NCBI GenBank assembly: GCA_016744755.1
Contig: JADGDT010000010.1
Coordinates: 1 to 50,907 of the forward strand
Reading direction: 5' to 3'
Length of the DNA: 50,907 bases
From: Ichthyobacteriaceae bacterium
GTDB lineage: Bacteria; Bacteroidota; Bacteroidia; Flavobacteriales; JADGDT01
Each line of letters starts with the position of its first letter. Position 1 is the stretch's first letter. Below the pieces are notes generated by a model. It saw only the letters and a program-made list of their open reading frames with translations, searched no databases and was not told the origin of the DNA. The position numbers were made by a program, and so were the translations under genes. Of the stretch, positions 25,404 through 35,374 are shown in pieces.

Positions 25404-27098
25404 ATGAAACAGATAATAGAATGTGTGCCTAACATTTCGGAGGGTCGCGATGAAAATGTAATTAAACAAATTACTGAAGTAGTAGAGACTGTAGAAGGGG
25501 TTAAGCTTTTGGACGTTGATCCAGGCAAAGCTACAAACCGTACAGTAATAACATTTGTAGGAGAACCAGAACCAGTAATAGAAGCTGCTTTTCTTTTAAT
25601 TAAGAAAGCTTCTGAGCTTATTGATATGAGTAAACATTCTGGAGAACACCCACGTATGGGAGCTACAGATGTTTGTCCGTTGGTGCCAATTGCCAACATC
25701 AGTATGGAAGAAACTATTGAGTTTGCTCATAAACTTGGAGAGAGGGTTGGAAAAGATCTTCAATTACCAGGATATTTTTATGAATTTGCTGCAAAAGAAA
25801 ATAGTCGTAAAAACCTTGCTGTAAACCGTGCTGGAGAATATGAAGGTTTAGCAAAAAAAATTGATTCTAGTTATAAACCAGATTTCGGTCCTGCTAAGTT
25901 TACTGATAAAGCAAAACGCTTTGGCGCAATAAATATTGGAGCTCGTAACTTTCTTGTAGCTTACAACATAAACCTTAACACTACTTCCACTCGACGCGCA
26001 AATTCTATTGCATTTGATAATCGTGAGTTAGGCAGATTTAAAAGAGAAGGAAACCCTATTACAGGTAAAAAAGTAAAAGACGAAAATGGAAACTTTGTTA
26101 GAGAGCCAGGGAAACTTAAATCTGTAAAAGGTATAGGTTGGTTTATTCCAGAATACGGAGTTGCACAAATTTCATACAACCTTACTGATATTACAATCAC
26201 TACTATTCACAAGGCTTTCGAAGAAACTGTTAAGTCTGCTGATGAAAGAGGAATTAGAGTTACAGGATCAGAATTAATTGGACTTGTTCCACTACACTCT
26301 CTTATTGATGCAGGTAAATATTTCCTTAAAAAACAAAATCGTTCTGTAGGTATTTCTGATGCTGAAATAATTAAGATAGCAGTAAAATCTTTAGGTCTAG
26401 ATGAGCTTGCTCCTTTCAATCCTCAAGAAAAAATTATTGAGTACAAAATGACTCAAGGTGGAGAAAAGCAACTTATTGATATGAACCTTACTGAGTTTGC
26501 ATACGAAACAGCTTCAGAAAGTCCTGCTCCAGGAGGTGGCTCAATTTCTGCATACGTTGGTTCTTTAGGAGTTTCACTTGGAACTATGGTAGCAAATTTA
26601 TCCTCCCATAAAGCTGGTTGGGATGATAGATGGGAAGAATTCTCTTATTGGGCTGAAAAAGGTCAGGCTTACAACGATAAATTATTGAAACTTGTTGATG
26701 AAGACACTAATGCATTCAATAAAATAATGGATGCAATACGTTTATCTAAAGGTAGTAACGAGGAAAAAGCTATTCGTAAACAAGCCATTGACAATGCTAC
26801 AAAATACGCTATAGAAACTCCTTTTAAAGTAATGAAAACAGCATACGAAAGTATGGATGTAATGAAAGCTATGGTTGAAATAGGTAATCCAAACTCAGTT
26901 ACCGATGCTGGTGTTGGAGCACTTTGTGCAAGAACTGCGGTAATTGGAGCATTTATGAATGTAAAAATTAACTGTGCCGGATTTGATGACAAAACATATG
27001 TTGACCAAATGATTGCTAAAGCTCAAGATATTGAAAATAAAACAATTGTTCTTGAAGCTGAAATAATTAAAATTACAAACGAGAAAATAGGATTGTAA
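25404..27098 (+). CDS. ftcD: Glutamate formimidoyltransferase / formiminotetrahydrofolate cyclodeaminase
   Basis: This 564-residue bifunctional protein has an N-terminal formiminotransferase domain (about 1-300) with ECVPNISEGRDE, HSGEHPRMGATDVCP and ELIGLVPL. A C-terminal cyclodeaminase domain (about 350-560) has SESPAPGGGSISAYVGSLG and VTDAGVGAL. It moves the formimino group from formiminoglutamate to tetrahydrofolate and then releases ammonia, completing histidine degradation to glutamate. The fused arrangement is the usual form in Bacteroidota. It follows hutI on the same strand and is probably co-transcribed. Confidence 0.95.
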   Translation: MKQIIECVPNISEGRDENVIKQITEVVETVEGVKLLDVDPGKATNRTVITFVGEPEPVIEAAFLLIKKASELIDMSKHSGEHPRMGATDVCPLVPIANISMEETIEFAHKLGERVGKDLQLPGYFYEFAAKENSRKNLAVNRAGEYEGLAKKIDSSYKPDFGPAKFTDKAKRFGAINIGARNFLVAYNINLNTTSTRRANSIAFDNRELGRFKREGNPITGKKVKDENGNFVREPGKLKSVKGIGWFIPEYGVAQISYNLTDITITTIHKAFEETVKSADERGIRVTGSELIGLVPLHSLIDAGKYFLKKQNRSVGISDAEIIKIAVKSLGLDELAPFNPQEKIIEYKMTQGGEKQLIDMNLTEFAYETASESPAPGGGSISAYVGSLGVSLGTMVANLSSHKAGWDDRWEEFSYWAEKGQAYNDKLLKLVDEDTNAFNKIMDAIRLSKGSNEEKAIRKQAIDNATKYAIETPFKVMKTAYESMDVMKAMVEIGNPNSVTDAGVGALCARTAVIGAFMNVKINCAGFDDKTYVDQMIAKAQDIENKTIVLEAEIIKITNEKIGL

Positions 27099-27129
27099 TA
27101 AATGGGTCAAGCATTAGACTTTATACTTT

Positions 27130-27309
27130 AACCTTAAATCCACAAGGGTTTTCGTTGCGAAAAGCTGAAATGTGCTTTGGCATTGGTGTAGCGCAGAAAA
27201 AAGTAACGCAAACATAGCCTTAGCTATGGTGAGTAAGTTTTTTTGAGAATTGCCAATGAGAATGTGCAGTACAGCTTTGTAGTAGATATACCTTTGCGGA
27301 TTTAAGGTT
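27130..27309. repeat. 180-bp palindromic element with terminal inverted repeats
   Basis: AACCTTAAATCCACAAGGGT (27130-27149) and ACCTTTGCGGATTTAAGGTT (27290-27309) are terminal inverted repeats, 18 of 20 pairing. The centre is a hairpin, CATAGC (27213-27218) facing GCTATG (27223-27228). No open frame is present. The layout fits a MITE-like or structured dispersed element. Confidence 0.65.
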
Positions 27310-27319
27310 TAATAAAAAA

Positions 27320-27357
27320 ATGACTTTCGCAGAGTGCAAAACACCTGCGAGAGTCAT
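27320..27357. terminator. Strong hairpin, probable bidirectional terminator
   Basis: ATGACTTTCGCAG (27320-27332) pairs with CTGCGAGAGTCAT (27345-27357), 12 of 13. It lies in the convergent gap between ftcD and the DUF721 gene, with an A-run on its left that is a T-run for the minus strand. Nothing gene-like is seen between 27358 and 27509. Confidence 0.6.
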
Positions 27358-27509
27358 CATAAAACTTATACCAGCTACTCCTCAAAATGCAATTGATATT
27401 AAACACTTTTTGTGATAGTGTTGTGAAATCAAATAAACAGCAGACATCAAATATTTAGACACCCACTCTAAACAACACAAACACAATCATTTTATTCTAC
27501 AATAAAAAA

Positions 27510-27824
27510 CTAGTAAAGTATAACCTCTTTAATCATGTCCTTTTTCAATGCTTTATTCATATGAGATTTGATTTTATCCTTGCCAAAAGACAACTCTTGT
27601 AGCAGAACTGAAGAAGTAATTTTTACTCTTAAAATTCCATTATTTAAACCAATAGAAGCCGTTTTTTTACTAATGGCACCACCCATTATCTCACTCCATC
27701 TATTTCTAATATCAACAACATCTAATTTCTCTTCAATTCTATATTCCGAAAACACACCCTTCAACCCTTCACTCAAACTTATAGGTTCGTTTCTTCTAGT
27801 AAATTTAGATTTCTTTTTATACAT
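27510..27824 (-). CDS. DUF721 (DciA-like) protein
   Basis: This 104-residue protein matches the DUF721 layout: LSEGLKGVFSEYRIEEKL, WSEIMGGAISKKT, and the C-terminal GILRVKITSSVLLQELSFGK leading to IKSHMNKAL. DUF721/DciA proteins load or assist the replicative helicase in many bacteria. It follows recF by 21 bases on the same strand, a common Bacteroidota pairing. Confidence 0.85.
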   Translation of the reverse strand: MYKKKSKFTRRNEPISLSEGLKGVFSEYRIEEKLDVVDIRNRWSEIMGGAISKKTASIGLNNGILRVKITSSVLLQELSFGKDKIKSHMNKALKKDMIKEVILY

Positions 27825-27845
27825 TCTGATTGTAATTTCTAATCA

Positions 27846-28928
27846 TTAATCAAGTTTGAATAACTTGTAATCTTCATTTATTGACTTTACTATTCCCTCT
27901 GTTCTTTCGGCATGAGTATCCGAGATAAAAATCTGCCCAAAATGATGTTGATTTACCAAACGCACTATCTGCCCTACTCTATTCTCGTCTAACTTATCAA
28001 AAATATCATCTAGCAATAAAATAGGAGTTACTTTTTTCAACCTTTTCAAATACTCAAATTGAGCTAGTTTTAATGCAATCAAGAAAGTTTTTTGCTGACC
28101 TTGAGATCCGAATTTCTTAATAGGAAAATCACCTAAATTAAAACTCAAATCATCTTTGTGAATTCCTACAGATGTGTAGTGTAAAATTCTATCTTTATCT
28201 CTGTTCTCCTTTAGTTGCTGTAGTAGAGTCTCATCTTCTATGCTAGATTTATACTCTATAATTACATCTTCTTTATTGTCTGAAATAGAATTATATCTCT
28301 CTAAAAAAGTTGGTAACATATCCTCTATAAACTCTTTCCTTTTCTGATAAATATTATGTGCCAAATTACTCATTATCTCATCGTAAACAAGCAAACTAGG
28401 CTCGTCCCAAGCTCTGTTATTTGCAAAATATTTCAAAAGAGCATTTCTTTGAGCCAGCTGCTTGTTATAGCTCAATAAATCGTTTAAATACTCAGAGTTG
28501 AACTGAGATATTACACCGTCAATAAATTTACGTCTTACCTCACTACCTTCCGAAATTAAATCTCTATCCGAAGGCGATATTATTACCAATGGAAATTCGC
28601 CAATGTGATCTTGTAATTTTGGATATAGTTTTGAATTTCGTTTTACTGCCTTTTTCTTTCCTTTCTGTACTCCACAAAAAACATACTCTTCTCTCTCGTT
28701 CTTATCAAAAACACCTTCAACTACAAAAAAAGATTCCCCATGCCTTATGTTCTGACTATCTACCGAATTGAAATAGCTCTTTGTAAAAGACATGTAATAT
28801 ATAGCATCTAGCACATTAGTTTTACCAATGCCATTATTTCCAACAAAACAATTTATTTGAGGAGACAATTCGAACTGTGCAGACTCGAAATTCTTATAAT
28901 TAACCAGGTTTAATTTTTTGAGATACAT
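27846..28928 (-). CDS. recF: DNA replication/repair protein RecF
   Basis: This 360-residue SMC-like ATPase has Walker A in [19 protein letters not shown] (about 29-47), the ABC signature region [19 protein letters not shown] (about 272-290) and Walker [14 protein letters not shown] (about 302). It binds single-strand/double-strand junctions and helps load RecA at gaps. A TAACTTTG -7 box lies upstream at 28956-28963 (minus strand). Confidence 0.95.
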   Translation of the reverse strand: MYLKKLNLVNYKNFESAQFELSPQINCFVGNNGIGKTNVLDAIYYMSFTKSYFNSVDSQNIRHGESFFVVEGVFDKNEREEYVFCGVQKGKKKAVKRNSKLYPKLQDHIGEFPLVIISPSDRDLISEGSEVRRKFIDGVISQFNSEYLNDLLSYNKQLAQRNALLKYFANNRAWDEPSLLVYDEIMSNLAHNIYQKRKEFIEDMLPTFLERYNSISDNKEDVIIEYKSSIEDETLLQQLKENRDKDRILHYTSVGIHKDDLSFNLGDFPIKKFGSQGQQKTFLIALKLAQFEYLKRLKKVTPILLLDDIFDKLDENRVGQIVRLVNQHHFGQIFISDTHAERTEGIVKSINEDYKLFKLD

Positions 28929-28955
28929 TATTAAGTTTCAATTTTTATGATTTTG

Positions 28956-28963
28956 CAAAGTTA
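28956..28963 (-). promoter_or_regulatory. -7 box of recF
   Basis: On the minus strand the sequence reads TAACTTTG, an exact TAnnTTTG match, 28 bases before the recF start. No -33 TTG was found at the normal spacing. Confidence 0.5.
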
Positions 28964-29177
28964 AAAGGATATAGCAAACTACTGTTATATAATTTATAAA
29001 TAACCTTCAAAAAGACGCTGACTTTTCAACAATAATTCTTTCAATATTTTACAACCCTACACCAAACCTACAACACTAATAAAATATATAACTGCAACGA
29101 TAAATAGCTTCTCAAATAAAAATGAAAAATTTATAAATAAAAAAGCTATTAAAAGTTTCACTTCTGTTATAAAATAT

Positions 29178-29185
29178 TATTTTTG
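29178..29185 (+). promoter_or_regulatory. -7 box of the TPR protein gene
   Basis: TATTTTTG matches TAnnTTTG and lies 24 bases before the ATG at 29209. Confidence 0.5.
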
Positions 29186-29208
29186 CTCAGTAAAATTAAA
29201 AAGAACTG

Positions 29209-29907
29209 ATGTCAAAGAAAGTAAAACACCAAGAAAGTACTACTGAGGAAGTATTTAAAAATTTAGAAGTTACTGCAAGTAAATCTGAAAAATTTGTTGA
29301 AGAAAATAAAAATATTATAATTGGAGCTATTCTTGCTATTGTTTTAGTGATAGGTGGCTACATGGCATACAACGACTACTATTTAGCTCCTTTGCAAAAG
29401 GAAGCTACTAACGAATTGTTTAATGCAAAACAATATTTCGAGAAAGGATCTTACGATACAGCCCTTAAGGGAGATGGACAATATTTAGGTCTTTTAGATA
29501 TTGCTGATGATTACAGCATGACTAAGTCTGGTAATGTTGCAAACTATTACGCAGGTCTATCTTACCTTAAATTAGGTAAGTTTGATGATGCAATCAATTA
29601 CCTTGAGAAGTTTTCTTCTGATGATAAAATGGTTGGATCTGTAGCAAATGGAGCTATTGGTGATGCTTTTGTTGGACTAAACCAACTTGACGATGCATTA
29701 GATTACTACGTGAAAGCTTCAAATGCAAACGAAAACGAATTCACCACTCCTTTATATTTATTAAAAGCTGGTAACACAGCAATGGAATTAAAGGATTATA
29801 GTAAAGCACAAGATTTATTCGAAAGAATTAAGAACGATTTTTCTAAATCAGCTGAAGCAGAATCTATAGATAAATTTATCGAAAGAGCTATTGCTTCACA
29901 AAAATAA
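29209..29907 (+). CDS. Membrane-anchored tetratricopeptide-repeat protein
   Basis: This 232-residue protein has a charged N-terminus, one membrane helix (about 37-55, IIIGAILAIVLVIGGYMAY) and TPR-like helix pairs to the end (for example YYAGLSYLKLGKFDDAINYL and LLKAGNTAMELKDYSKAQDL). The build resembles YfgM-type periplasmic TPR proteins. It is nine bases upstream of ribH, a linkage common in Bacteroidota. The partner proteins are unknown. Confidence 0.82.
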   Translation: MSKKVKHQESTTEEVFKNLEVTASKSEKFVEENKNIIIGAILAIVLVIGGYMAYNDYYLAPLQKEATNELFNAKQYFEKGSYDTALKGDGQYLGLLDIADDYSMTKSGNVANYYAGLSYLKLGKFDDAINYLEKFSSDDKMVGSVANGAIGDAFVGLNQLDDALDYYVKASNANENEFTTPLYLLKAGNTAMELKDYSKAQDLFERIKNDFSKSAEAESIDKFIERAIASQK

Positions 29908-29916
29908 TCAGATATA

Positions 29917-30417
29917 ATGGCAACGGTAAATAAAAATTTATCACATTACGATCAGTCAACAATCCCAAACGCTGCAAACATGCGCTTTGGGATTGTTGTT
30001 TCTGAATGGAATTCAGAAATTACTGATAACCTTTACAAAGGGGTCGAAAAAGCTCTTTTAGACAATGGCGCAAATGCTGACAATATTGTTAGATGGGATG
30101 TACCTGGTAGCTTCGAGCTTATCTATGGTGCTACACTTATGGGCGAAAGACTAGATGTTGATGCAATTGTAGTGTTAGGAAGTATTATTCAAGGAGAAAC
30201 TCGTCATTTCGAATTTATTAGTCAAGCAGTAGCACAAGGTATTAAAGACCTAAATATGCAGATTGATATTCCAATTATCTTAGGAGTTCTAACCGACGAT
30301 ACTTTACAGCAATCAATTGATAGATCTGGTGGAAAGCATGGGAACAAAGGTATTGAGTGCGGTATTGCAGCAATAAAAATGGCTCATTTAAGAAATCAGT
30401 TTTCTGATGAAGAATAG
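29917..30417 (+). CDS. ribH: 6,7-dimethyl-8-ribityllumazine synthase
   Basis: This 166-residue protein has the lumazine synthase landmarks: FGIVVSEWNSEIT, DVPGSFELIYGA, VLGSIIQGETRHFEFISQ (with the catalytic His in TRHFEF), LGVLTDDTLQQSIDR and GNKGIECG. It condenses the ribityl-uracil amine with dihydroxybutanone phosphate in riboflavin synthesis. No FMN riboswitch is seen; the gene follows the TPR gene directly. Confidence 0.95.
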   Translation: MATVNKNLSHYDQSTIPNAANMRFGIVVSEWNSEITDNLYKGVEKALLDNGANADNIVRWDVPGSFELIYGATLMGERLDVDAIVVLGSIIQGETRHFEFISQAVAQGIKDLNMQIDIPIILGVLTDDTLQQSIDRSGGKHGNKGIECGIAAIKMAHLRNQFSDEE

Positions 30418-30447
30418 TTCTTCTTAAAGAAAATAATAATTACTTTT

Positions 30448-30485
30448 AAAACCGCTTATTCAATATTTGATTAAGTGGTTTTTTA
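30448..30485 (+). terminator. Rho-independent terminator after ribH
   Basis: AAACCGCTTA (30448-30457) pairs with TAAGTGGTTT (30472-30481) with one G-U pair and is followed by a T-run. It lies 31 bases after the ribH stop. Confidence 0.7.
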
Positions 30486-30501
30486 TTAACCATTTATCTA
30501 T

Positions 30502-31149
30502 ATGAACGAATTATATACATTTGCTTTAATAGTTTTTACTTCATTCTTTACACTGATAAATCCACTTGGAGTGATGCCTGTATTTATGACTATGACAAGT
30601 ACTCTATCAGTAAAAGATAGAAACAGAACAGCACTTAAAGCTTCTATAGTTTCGTTTTTCACATTAGCAGTATTTGCATTTACAGGTCAACTTCTTTTTA
30701 AGTTTTTTGGCATTTCGGTTAATGCACTTCGTATAGTTGGTGGAATAATTTTCTTCATGATGGGACAAGATATGCTTCAAGCACGATTGACAAGCATAAA
30801 ACTAGACACGCAAAAGCAAGCAGATGAGTACGTGGGAGATATTTCTATTACTCCACTTGCCATTCCTATGATTACCGGCCCAGGAGCAATAACTAACGCA
30901 ATTGTTATGATGGAAGATGCTAATTCTATTAGTTTAAAGATTGTTCTTATTGTCGGTTTATTTATAGTTATGCTACTCACCTATTTAATTCTATTGAGTT
31001 CTGGCAAAATAATGAAAATACTAGGAGATACAGGTAATAAGATTATGATGAGAATTATGGGATTAATTGTGATGATAATCGCTGTAGAGTTTTTCTTATC
31101 TGGTTTCAAACCAATTTTTATTGATTTAATGAAAGAAGTTTTAAATTAA
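30502..31149 (+). CDS. MarC-family integral membrane protein
   Basis: This 215-residue protein has six hydrophobic segments and MarC/UPF0056 signatures: FFTLINPLGVMPVFMTMT near the start, FGISVNALRIVGGIIFF and ITPLAIPMITGPGAI (about 115-129). It sits in the inner membrane. Despite the name, MarC has no established role in drug resistance; transport of a small molecule is suspected for the family. Confidence 0.9.
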   Translation: MNELYTFALIVFTSFFTLINPLGVMPVFMTMTSTLSVKDRNRTALKASIVSFFTLAVFAFTGQLLFKFFGISVNALRIVGGIIFFMMGQDMLQARLTSIKLDTQKQADEYVGDISITPLAIPMITGPGAITNAIVMMEDANSISLKIVLIVGLFIVMLLTYLILLSSGKIMKILGDTGNKIMMRIMGLIVMIIAVEFFLSGFKPIFIDLMKEVLN

Positions 31150-31224
31150 CTTGATATTTTATATCTTGTATTTTACATTATCCCCATATTGTATAACCAA
31201 AATTAAAATAAATTAATTTTTACT

Positions 31225-33054
31225 TTGAAGAATAAAATTATAAGTCTGCTTAAGCTTTTAAGGGAATTCATCAATATAAAACTATATGACTCTCAAAAAA
31301 AGAGTCAAGTATTTTTAGACCGATGGAGTTTGTTTATGGTTATTGCCGGACTCTTCACATACCTACAATATCACGGATTTCCAGAGAACGAATTTCTAAA
31401 TACTTTTTTAGTTTATTCTTTCGATTCTCTTATAGCCTTGCAAGTAATAAAATACATTGTAGGCTATGTGTATACCTATAGACCAAAGGAATATTTCTCA
31501 AATTCTCCTATTGAGCTTATAGTAGTGTTAGTAGTACTTACACATGGTTTAATTACTCTACTTGGGTTTAATATTGTAGAGTGGATTGGAATGGAATTTA
31601 ATTTCCAAGGAGATAAAATCCACTTAAAACAATATTTCGAGCAAATATATTTTTTATTATTTTTCTTTATAGAGATAGGTAGAGTAAGCTCTAGGATACC
31701 TACCATAAAATTATCCCCTCCAAAATTGTTGTTGTTATCATTCTTGGGATTAATAACTATGGGAGCATTTCTTTTAATGCTACCTAAAATGACCACAATA
31801 GATGGTAGTATGCCTTTTTTTGATGCCTTTTTCACGTCAATTAGTGCATCTTGTGTTACAGGGTTAGTTGTTGTTGACACTTCTACTTATTTTACCATTA
31901 GAGGACAATTTATAATTATGCTACTCATTCAATTAGGAGGGCTTAACATAATTTCGTTTGCAACACTTTTTGCTTTAATGGCACGTAGAAGTGTTGGAAT
32001 AAAACATCAATCAATAATACAAGACAATTTTAATATTGGTAGTATACACGAAAGCAAAACCCTAATAAAGAAAGTTTTCCAATTTTCGTTTTTAATAGAA
32101 ATTATTGGAGCAGTTATCATATTCTTTTCGTGGGGAGATAATATTGAATTTGTTAATTTAAGAAACAAAGTATTCAACTCTGTATTTCATTCTGTTTCAG
32201 CCTTTAATAATGGAGGATTTTCTACTTTTAGCAATGGCCTTTTTGAAAATTCTATTAAACATCAAAATATTCTACAAATTACAATAGCCTTTCTAATAAT
32301 CTTAGGAGGTACTGGTTTTACTGTATTACACGAAGTGTTTAACTTAAGAGAGTTAAAAGAAAAATGGAATAAGCCATGGAAAAAGTTATCTGTTAATTCA
32401 AAAATATCATTAAATACTTCTGTGGTTTTAATAATTGTAGGAACTGTAGCATATTTATTACTAGAACAAAACCATACCTTGGATGGATTAAATTTTGCAG
32501 ACCAAATAACTTCTGCATTTTTTCAATCGGTAACAACTCGTACAGCTGGGTTTAATACTGTTGATATTGGAGCTATCAGCGTACCTATGGTAATTTTTAT
32601 GCTGATGCTAATGTATATCGGGGCATCGCCTGCATCTACAGGTGGTGGTATTAAAACAAATACATTTACCGTTTTATTTATGTCGGCATATTCTACAATT
32701 AGAGGAAAAAAAACTATTGATATCGACAAGAAAACTATTAGCTTTGACTCTGTGAATAAAGCATTGCTTATTTTCTTATTTTCAATTTTTGTTATTTTCA
32801 TAAGTGTTTTTATTTTAACAATTACCGATGGAGATAAGGCAATTCTAGATCTTGCTTTCGAAGAAGTTTCTGCTTTTGCAACTGTAGGTCTTACAAGAGG
32901 AATTACCTCAGACTTATCGACAGGTGGAAGAATAGTAATTATGATATCTATGTTTGTAGGTAGAGTTGGATTACTGACTTTAGGTTATGCGTTGAGTAAA
33001 AGATTAATTTCATCAGATTATAAATATCCAAAAGCTAAAATAATTATAGGCTAA
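31225..33054 (+). CDS. TrkH/KtrB-family potassium transporter
   Basis: This 609-residue membrane protein carries the four pore-loop motifs of the family: SASCVTGLVVVDT (about 210), HSVSAFNNGGFSTF (about 324), QSVTTRTAGFNTVDIG (about 434) and EEVSAFATVGLTRGIT (about 551). Each supplies the filter glycine. An extra N-terminal region (1-160) adds several helices. The start codon appears to be TTG at 31225; the next in-frame Met would cut into the first membrane segment. It overlaps the cotransporter gene by one base (TAATG). A TrkA/KtrA regulatory subunit is not adjacent. Confidence 0.9.
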   Translation: MKNKIISLLKLLREFINIKLYDSQKKSQVFLDRWSLFMVIAGLFTYLQYHGFPENEFLNTFLVYSFDSLIALQVIKYIVGYVYTYRPKEYFSNSPIELIVVLVVLTHGLITLLGFNIVEWIGMEFNFQGDKIHLKQYFEQIYFLLFFFIEIGRVSSRIPTIKLSPPKLLLLSFLGLITMGAFLLMLPKMTTIDGSMPFFDAFFTSISASCVTGLVVVDTSTYFTIRGQFIIMLLIQLGGLNIISFATLFALMARRSVGIKHQSIIQDNFNIGSIHESKTLIKKVFQFSFLIEIIGAVIIFFSWGDNIEFVNLRNKVFNSVFHSVSAFNNGGFSTFSNGLFENSIKHQNILQITIAFLIILGGTGFTVLHEVFNLRELKEKWNKPWKKLSVNSKISLNTSVVLIIVGTVAYLLLEQNHTLDGLNFADQITSAFFQSVTTRTAGFNTVDIGAISVPMVIFMLMLMYIGASPASTGGGIKTNTFTVLFMSAYSTIRGKKTIDIDKKTISFDSVNKALLIFLFSIFVIFISVFILTITDGDKAILDLAFEEVSAFATVGLTRGITSDLSTGGRIVIMISMFVGRVGLLTLGYALSKRLISSDYKYPKAKIIIG

Positions 33055-35294
33055 TGAGTTTACATTATATAAAAAGTAAAGCTACACTAGGCTCTGGCCC
33101 AGTGTTTACTACAGCAATATCAACAATTTTAGGAGCAATATTATTCCTTAGATTTGGATACTCTGTGGCTCACACCGGTTTTTTGGGGACTGTAGCAATA
33201 ATTCTACTGGGACACTTAGTTACCATTCCTACCGCCATGGCTGTTGCCGAAATTGCAACAAACCAAAAAGTTGAAGGAGGCGGTGCATACTACATAATCT
33301 CTCGTTCGTTTGGACTTAACATTGGTGCTGCTATTGGTATTGCATTATTCCTATCGCAAGCTATTAGTATTGCTTTTTACATAATTGCATTTGCCGAAGC
33401 TTTTCATCCATTTGCAGAATATTTGAGTAGAAACTACGCTGACACTTTGGGACCTATTTTACCTTATTTGCTTAGTAAAAGAATAATTGGATTAATATCT
33501 ATGGGATTGATGAGTGCCCTAATGCTTACCAAAGGCGCAAATATTGGCGTTAAAGCCCTTTACGGTATTGTTGCTCTTTTATTTTTATCATTATTAATGT
33601 TCTTTTTTGGAGAATCTCAAATACCATTCAACGAAGTAGATTTTGTTGCAACTATAGATAATCCAGATTCTTTCTTCTTAGTATTTACAATCATATTCCC
33701 TGCTTTTACTGGTATAGCTGCTGGATTAGGTCTTTCTGGAGATCTTAAAGAACCAAAGAAGTCTATTCCTAGAGGAACACTTTGGGCTACCGCAGTTGGT
33801 ATAATTGTTTACATGTTGGTAGCTTATAAATTAGTTACTTCAGCATCTTTAGAAGATATGGCTAACAACCAATTAATTATGGAAAATATTGCTGTATGGG
33901 GACCAATAATACCAATAGGACTTGGAGCTGCTGCAATATCTTCTGCTTTGGGGTCTGTTATGGTTGCCCCTCGTACCCTACAAGCTCTAGGCATTGATAA
34001 TATTTTTCCATCTAACAAACTTAATGGTTGGATTTCTAAAGAAAAAGAGAGCAATAACGAACCTTTGAATGCTACTGTAATAAGTATTGCCATAGGGTTC
34101 TTTTTTATAGCCATTGGCGATATTAACTTTGTAGCACAAGTAATTGCAATGTTTTTTATGGTAACCTATGGAGCTCTTAACAGTATTTCTTTTCTAGAAC
34201 ACTTTTCAGCCGATCCATCATTTCGCCCTACTTTCAGGTCGCATTGGTATATTTCTCTTACAGGAGCGGTATTCTCTTTCTGGTTGATGTTTAAGATGAA
34301 TTCAGGCTTTGCATTTTTATCTCTTGTTTTCATGGGATTAACCTATATATACATATCTAGGCACAACAAGGATAAGGCCGGTTTTGTAAAATTATTTAGG
34401 GGTGTTATTTATCAAGTTAGTAGACAACTTCAAGTAATGACTCAGAAGAAGGATTATAATAGCACAGAGAATTACTGGAGACCATTTGCAGTTACAGTTA
34501 CCGAAAGTAGCTACAAGCGTAAAGATGGTTACGACCTTATGCGTTGGATTTCTCAACGATATGGTTTCGGCACTTACATACATTACATAAAAGGATTTCT
34601 AACAAAAGATACACATAAATCAGCTCAGGACTCTATAAATAAATTAATAACTATGAATAGAGGTTCACACTCTAATGTAGTTGTAGATACTATTGTTAGT
34701 CCATCATACACATCGGCAATGGCACAGGTAGTACAGCTTTCTAGTATTTCAGGTAAGAGTCATAATATGATGGTTTTTGAATATTTTAGAGAAAACACAA
34801 ACGAATTAGATAGATTTAAAGAAGTATCGCCCTTAATGCAAGCAACTGATTTTGATGTTTGCATACTTTCTAGTTCATACCGTAGATTTGGTTTTATGAA
34901 GAATATTCATATTTGGATGACCAGCGACAGCTACGAAACTTCTAGTTTAATGATTTTACTCTCTTATATCTTACTAGGACACAAAGAATGGAAAAAAGGA
35001 GAAATTAAAATTTCATCTATCTACCAAGGTTCAAGAGAAGAAGAAGCTAATAGATTGAATAAATTGATACTAGGTAGAAGATTACCTATTTCGTCTTCTA
35101 ATATAGAACTACACGAATGTAAAACTAAGAATGGATACAAAGATATTATCAACAAAAAATCTATAGATGCCGATTTAGTAATGATGGAATTTTCTTATGA
35201 TGAAATTGACGATGATTACAATGTGTTTAAAGGCTATGATTCTCTAGCTAATATTCTTTTTGTAAATAGTAGAAATGAGAAAGGATTAGATTAG
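33054..35294 (+). CDS. SLC12-like cation-chloride cotransporter / APC-superfamily permease
   Basis: This 746-residue protein has about 12 membrane helices (to about residue 440) and a soluble C-terminal domain (about 450-746). GTVAIILLGHLVTIPTAMAV, EGGGAYYIISRSFG, and PAFTGIAAGLGLSGDLKEP with KKSIPRGT are typical of the cation-chloride cotransporter branch. The family moves K+ and/or Na+ with Cl-, but bacterial members are poorly characterised and may carry amino acids. Translational coupling to a TrkH-type K+ transporter supports an ion-balance role. A terminator follows at 35325. Confidence 0.85.
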   Translation: MSLHYIKSKATLGSGPVFTTAISTILGAILFLRFGYSVAHTGFLGTVAIILLGHLVTIPTAMAVAEIATNQKVEGGGAYYIISRSFGLNIGAAIGIALFLSQAISIAFYIIAFAEAFHPFAEYLSRNYADTLGPILPYLLSKRIIGLISMGLMSALMLTKGANIGVKALYGIVALLFLSLLMFFFGESQIPFNEVDFVATIDNPDSFFLVFTIIFPAFTGIAAGLGLSGDLKEPKKSIPRGTLWATAVGIIVYMLVAYKLVTSASLEDMANNQLIMENIAVWGPIIPIGLGAAAISSALGSVMVAPRTLQALGIDNIFPSNKLNGWISKEKESNNEPLNATVISIAIGFFFIAIGDINFVAQVIAMFFMVTYGALNSISFLEHFSADPSFRPTFRSHWYISLTGAVFSFWLMFKMNSGFAFLSLVFMGLTYIYISRHNKDKAGFVKLFRGVIYQVSRQLQVMTQKKDYNSTENYWRPFAVTVTESSYKRKDGYDLMRWISQRYGFGTYIHYIKGFLTKDTHKSAQDSINKLITMNRGSHSNVVVDTIVSPSYTSAMAQVVQLSSISGKSHNMMVFEYFRENTNELDRFKEVSPLMQATDFDVCILSSSYRRFGFMKNIHIWMTSDSYETSSLMILLSYILLGHKEWKKGEIKISSIYQGSREEEANRLNKLILGRRLPISSSNIELHECKTKNGYKDIINKKSIDADLVMMEFSYDEIDDDYNVFKGYDSLANILFVNSRNEKGLD

Positions 35295-35324
35295 GCAGTG
35301 TGCTGCTAAACCTATCAATCATAG

Positions 35325-35364
35325 AAACACCCAAACCTTTGATTATTTAAGGGTTTGGGTGTTT
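35325..35364. terminator. Bidirectional terminator
   Basis: AAACACCCAAACC (35325-35337) and GGTTTGGGTGTTT (35352-35364) pair perfectly. It lies between the convergent cotransporter and ferritin-like genes. Confidence 0.85.
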
Positions 35365-35374
35365 TATTTTGAGT

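Noticed and set aside
29917-30417. FMN riboswitch upstream of ribH
   Set aside because: The gene is nine bases after the TPR gene and no conserved riboswitch core is present upstream of either.
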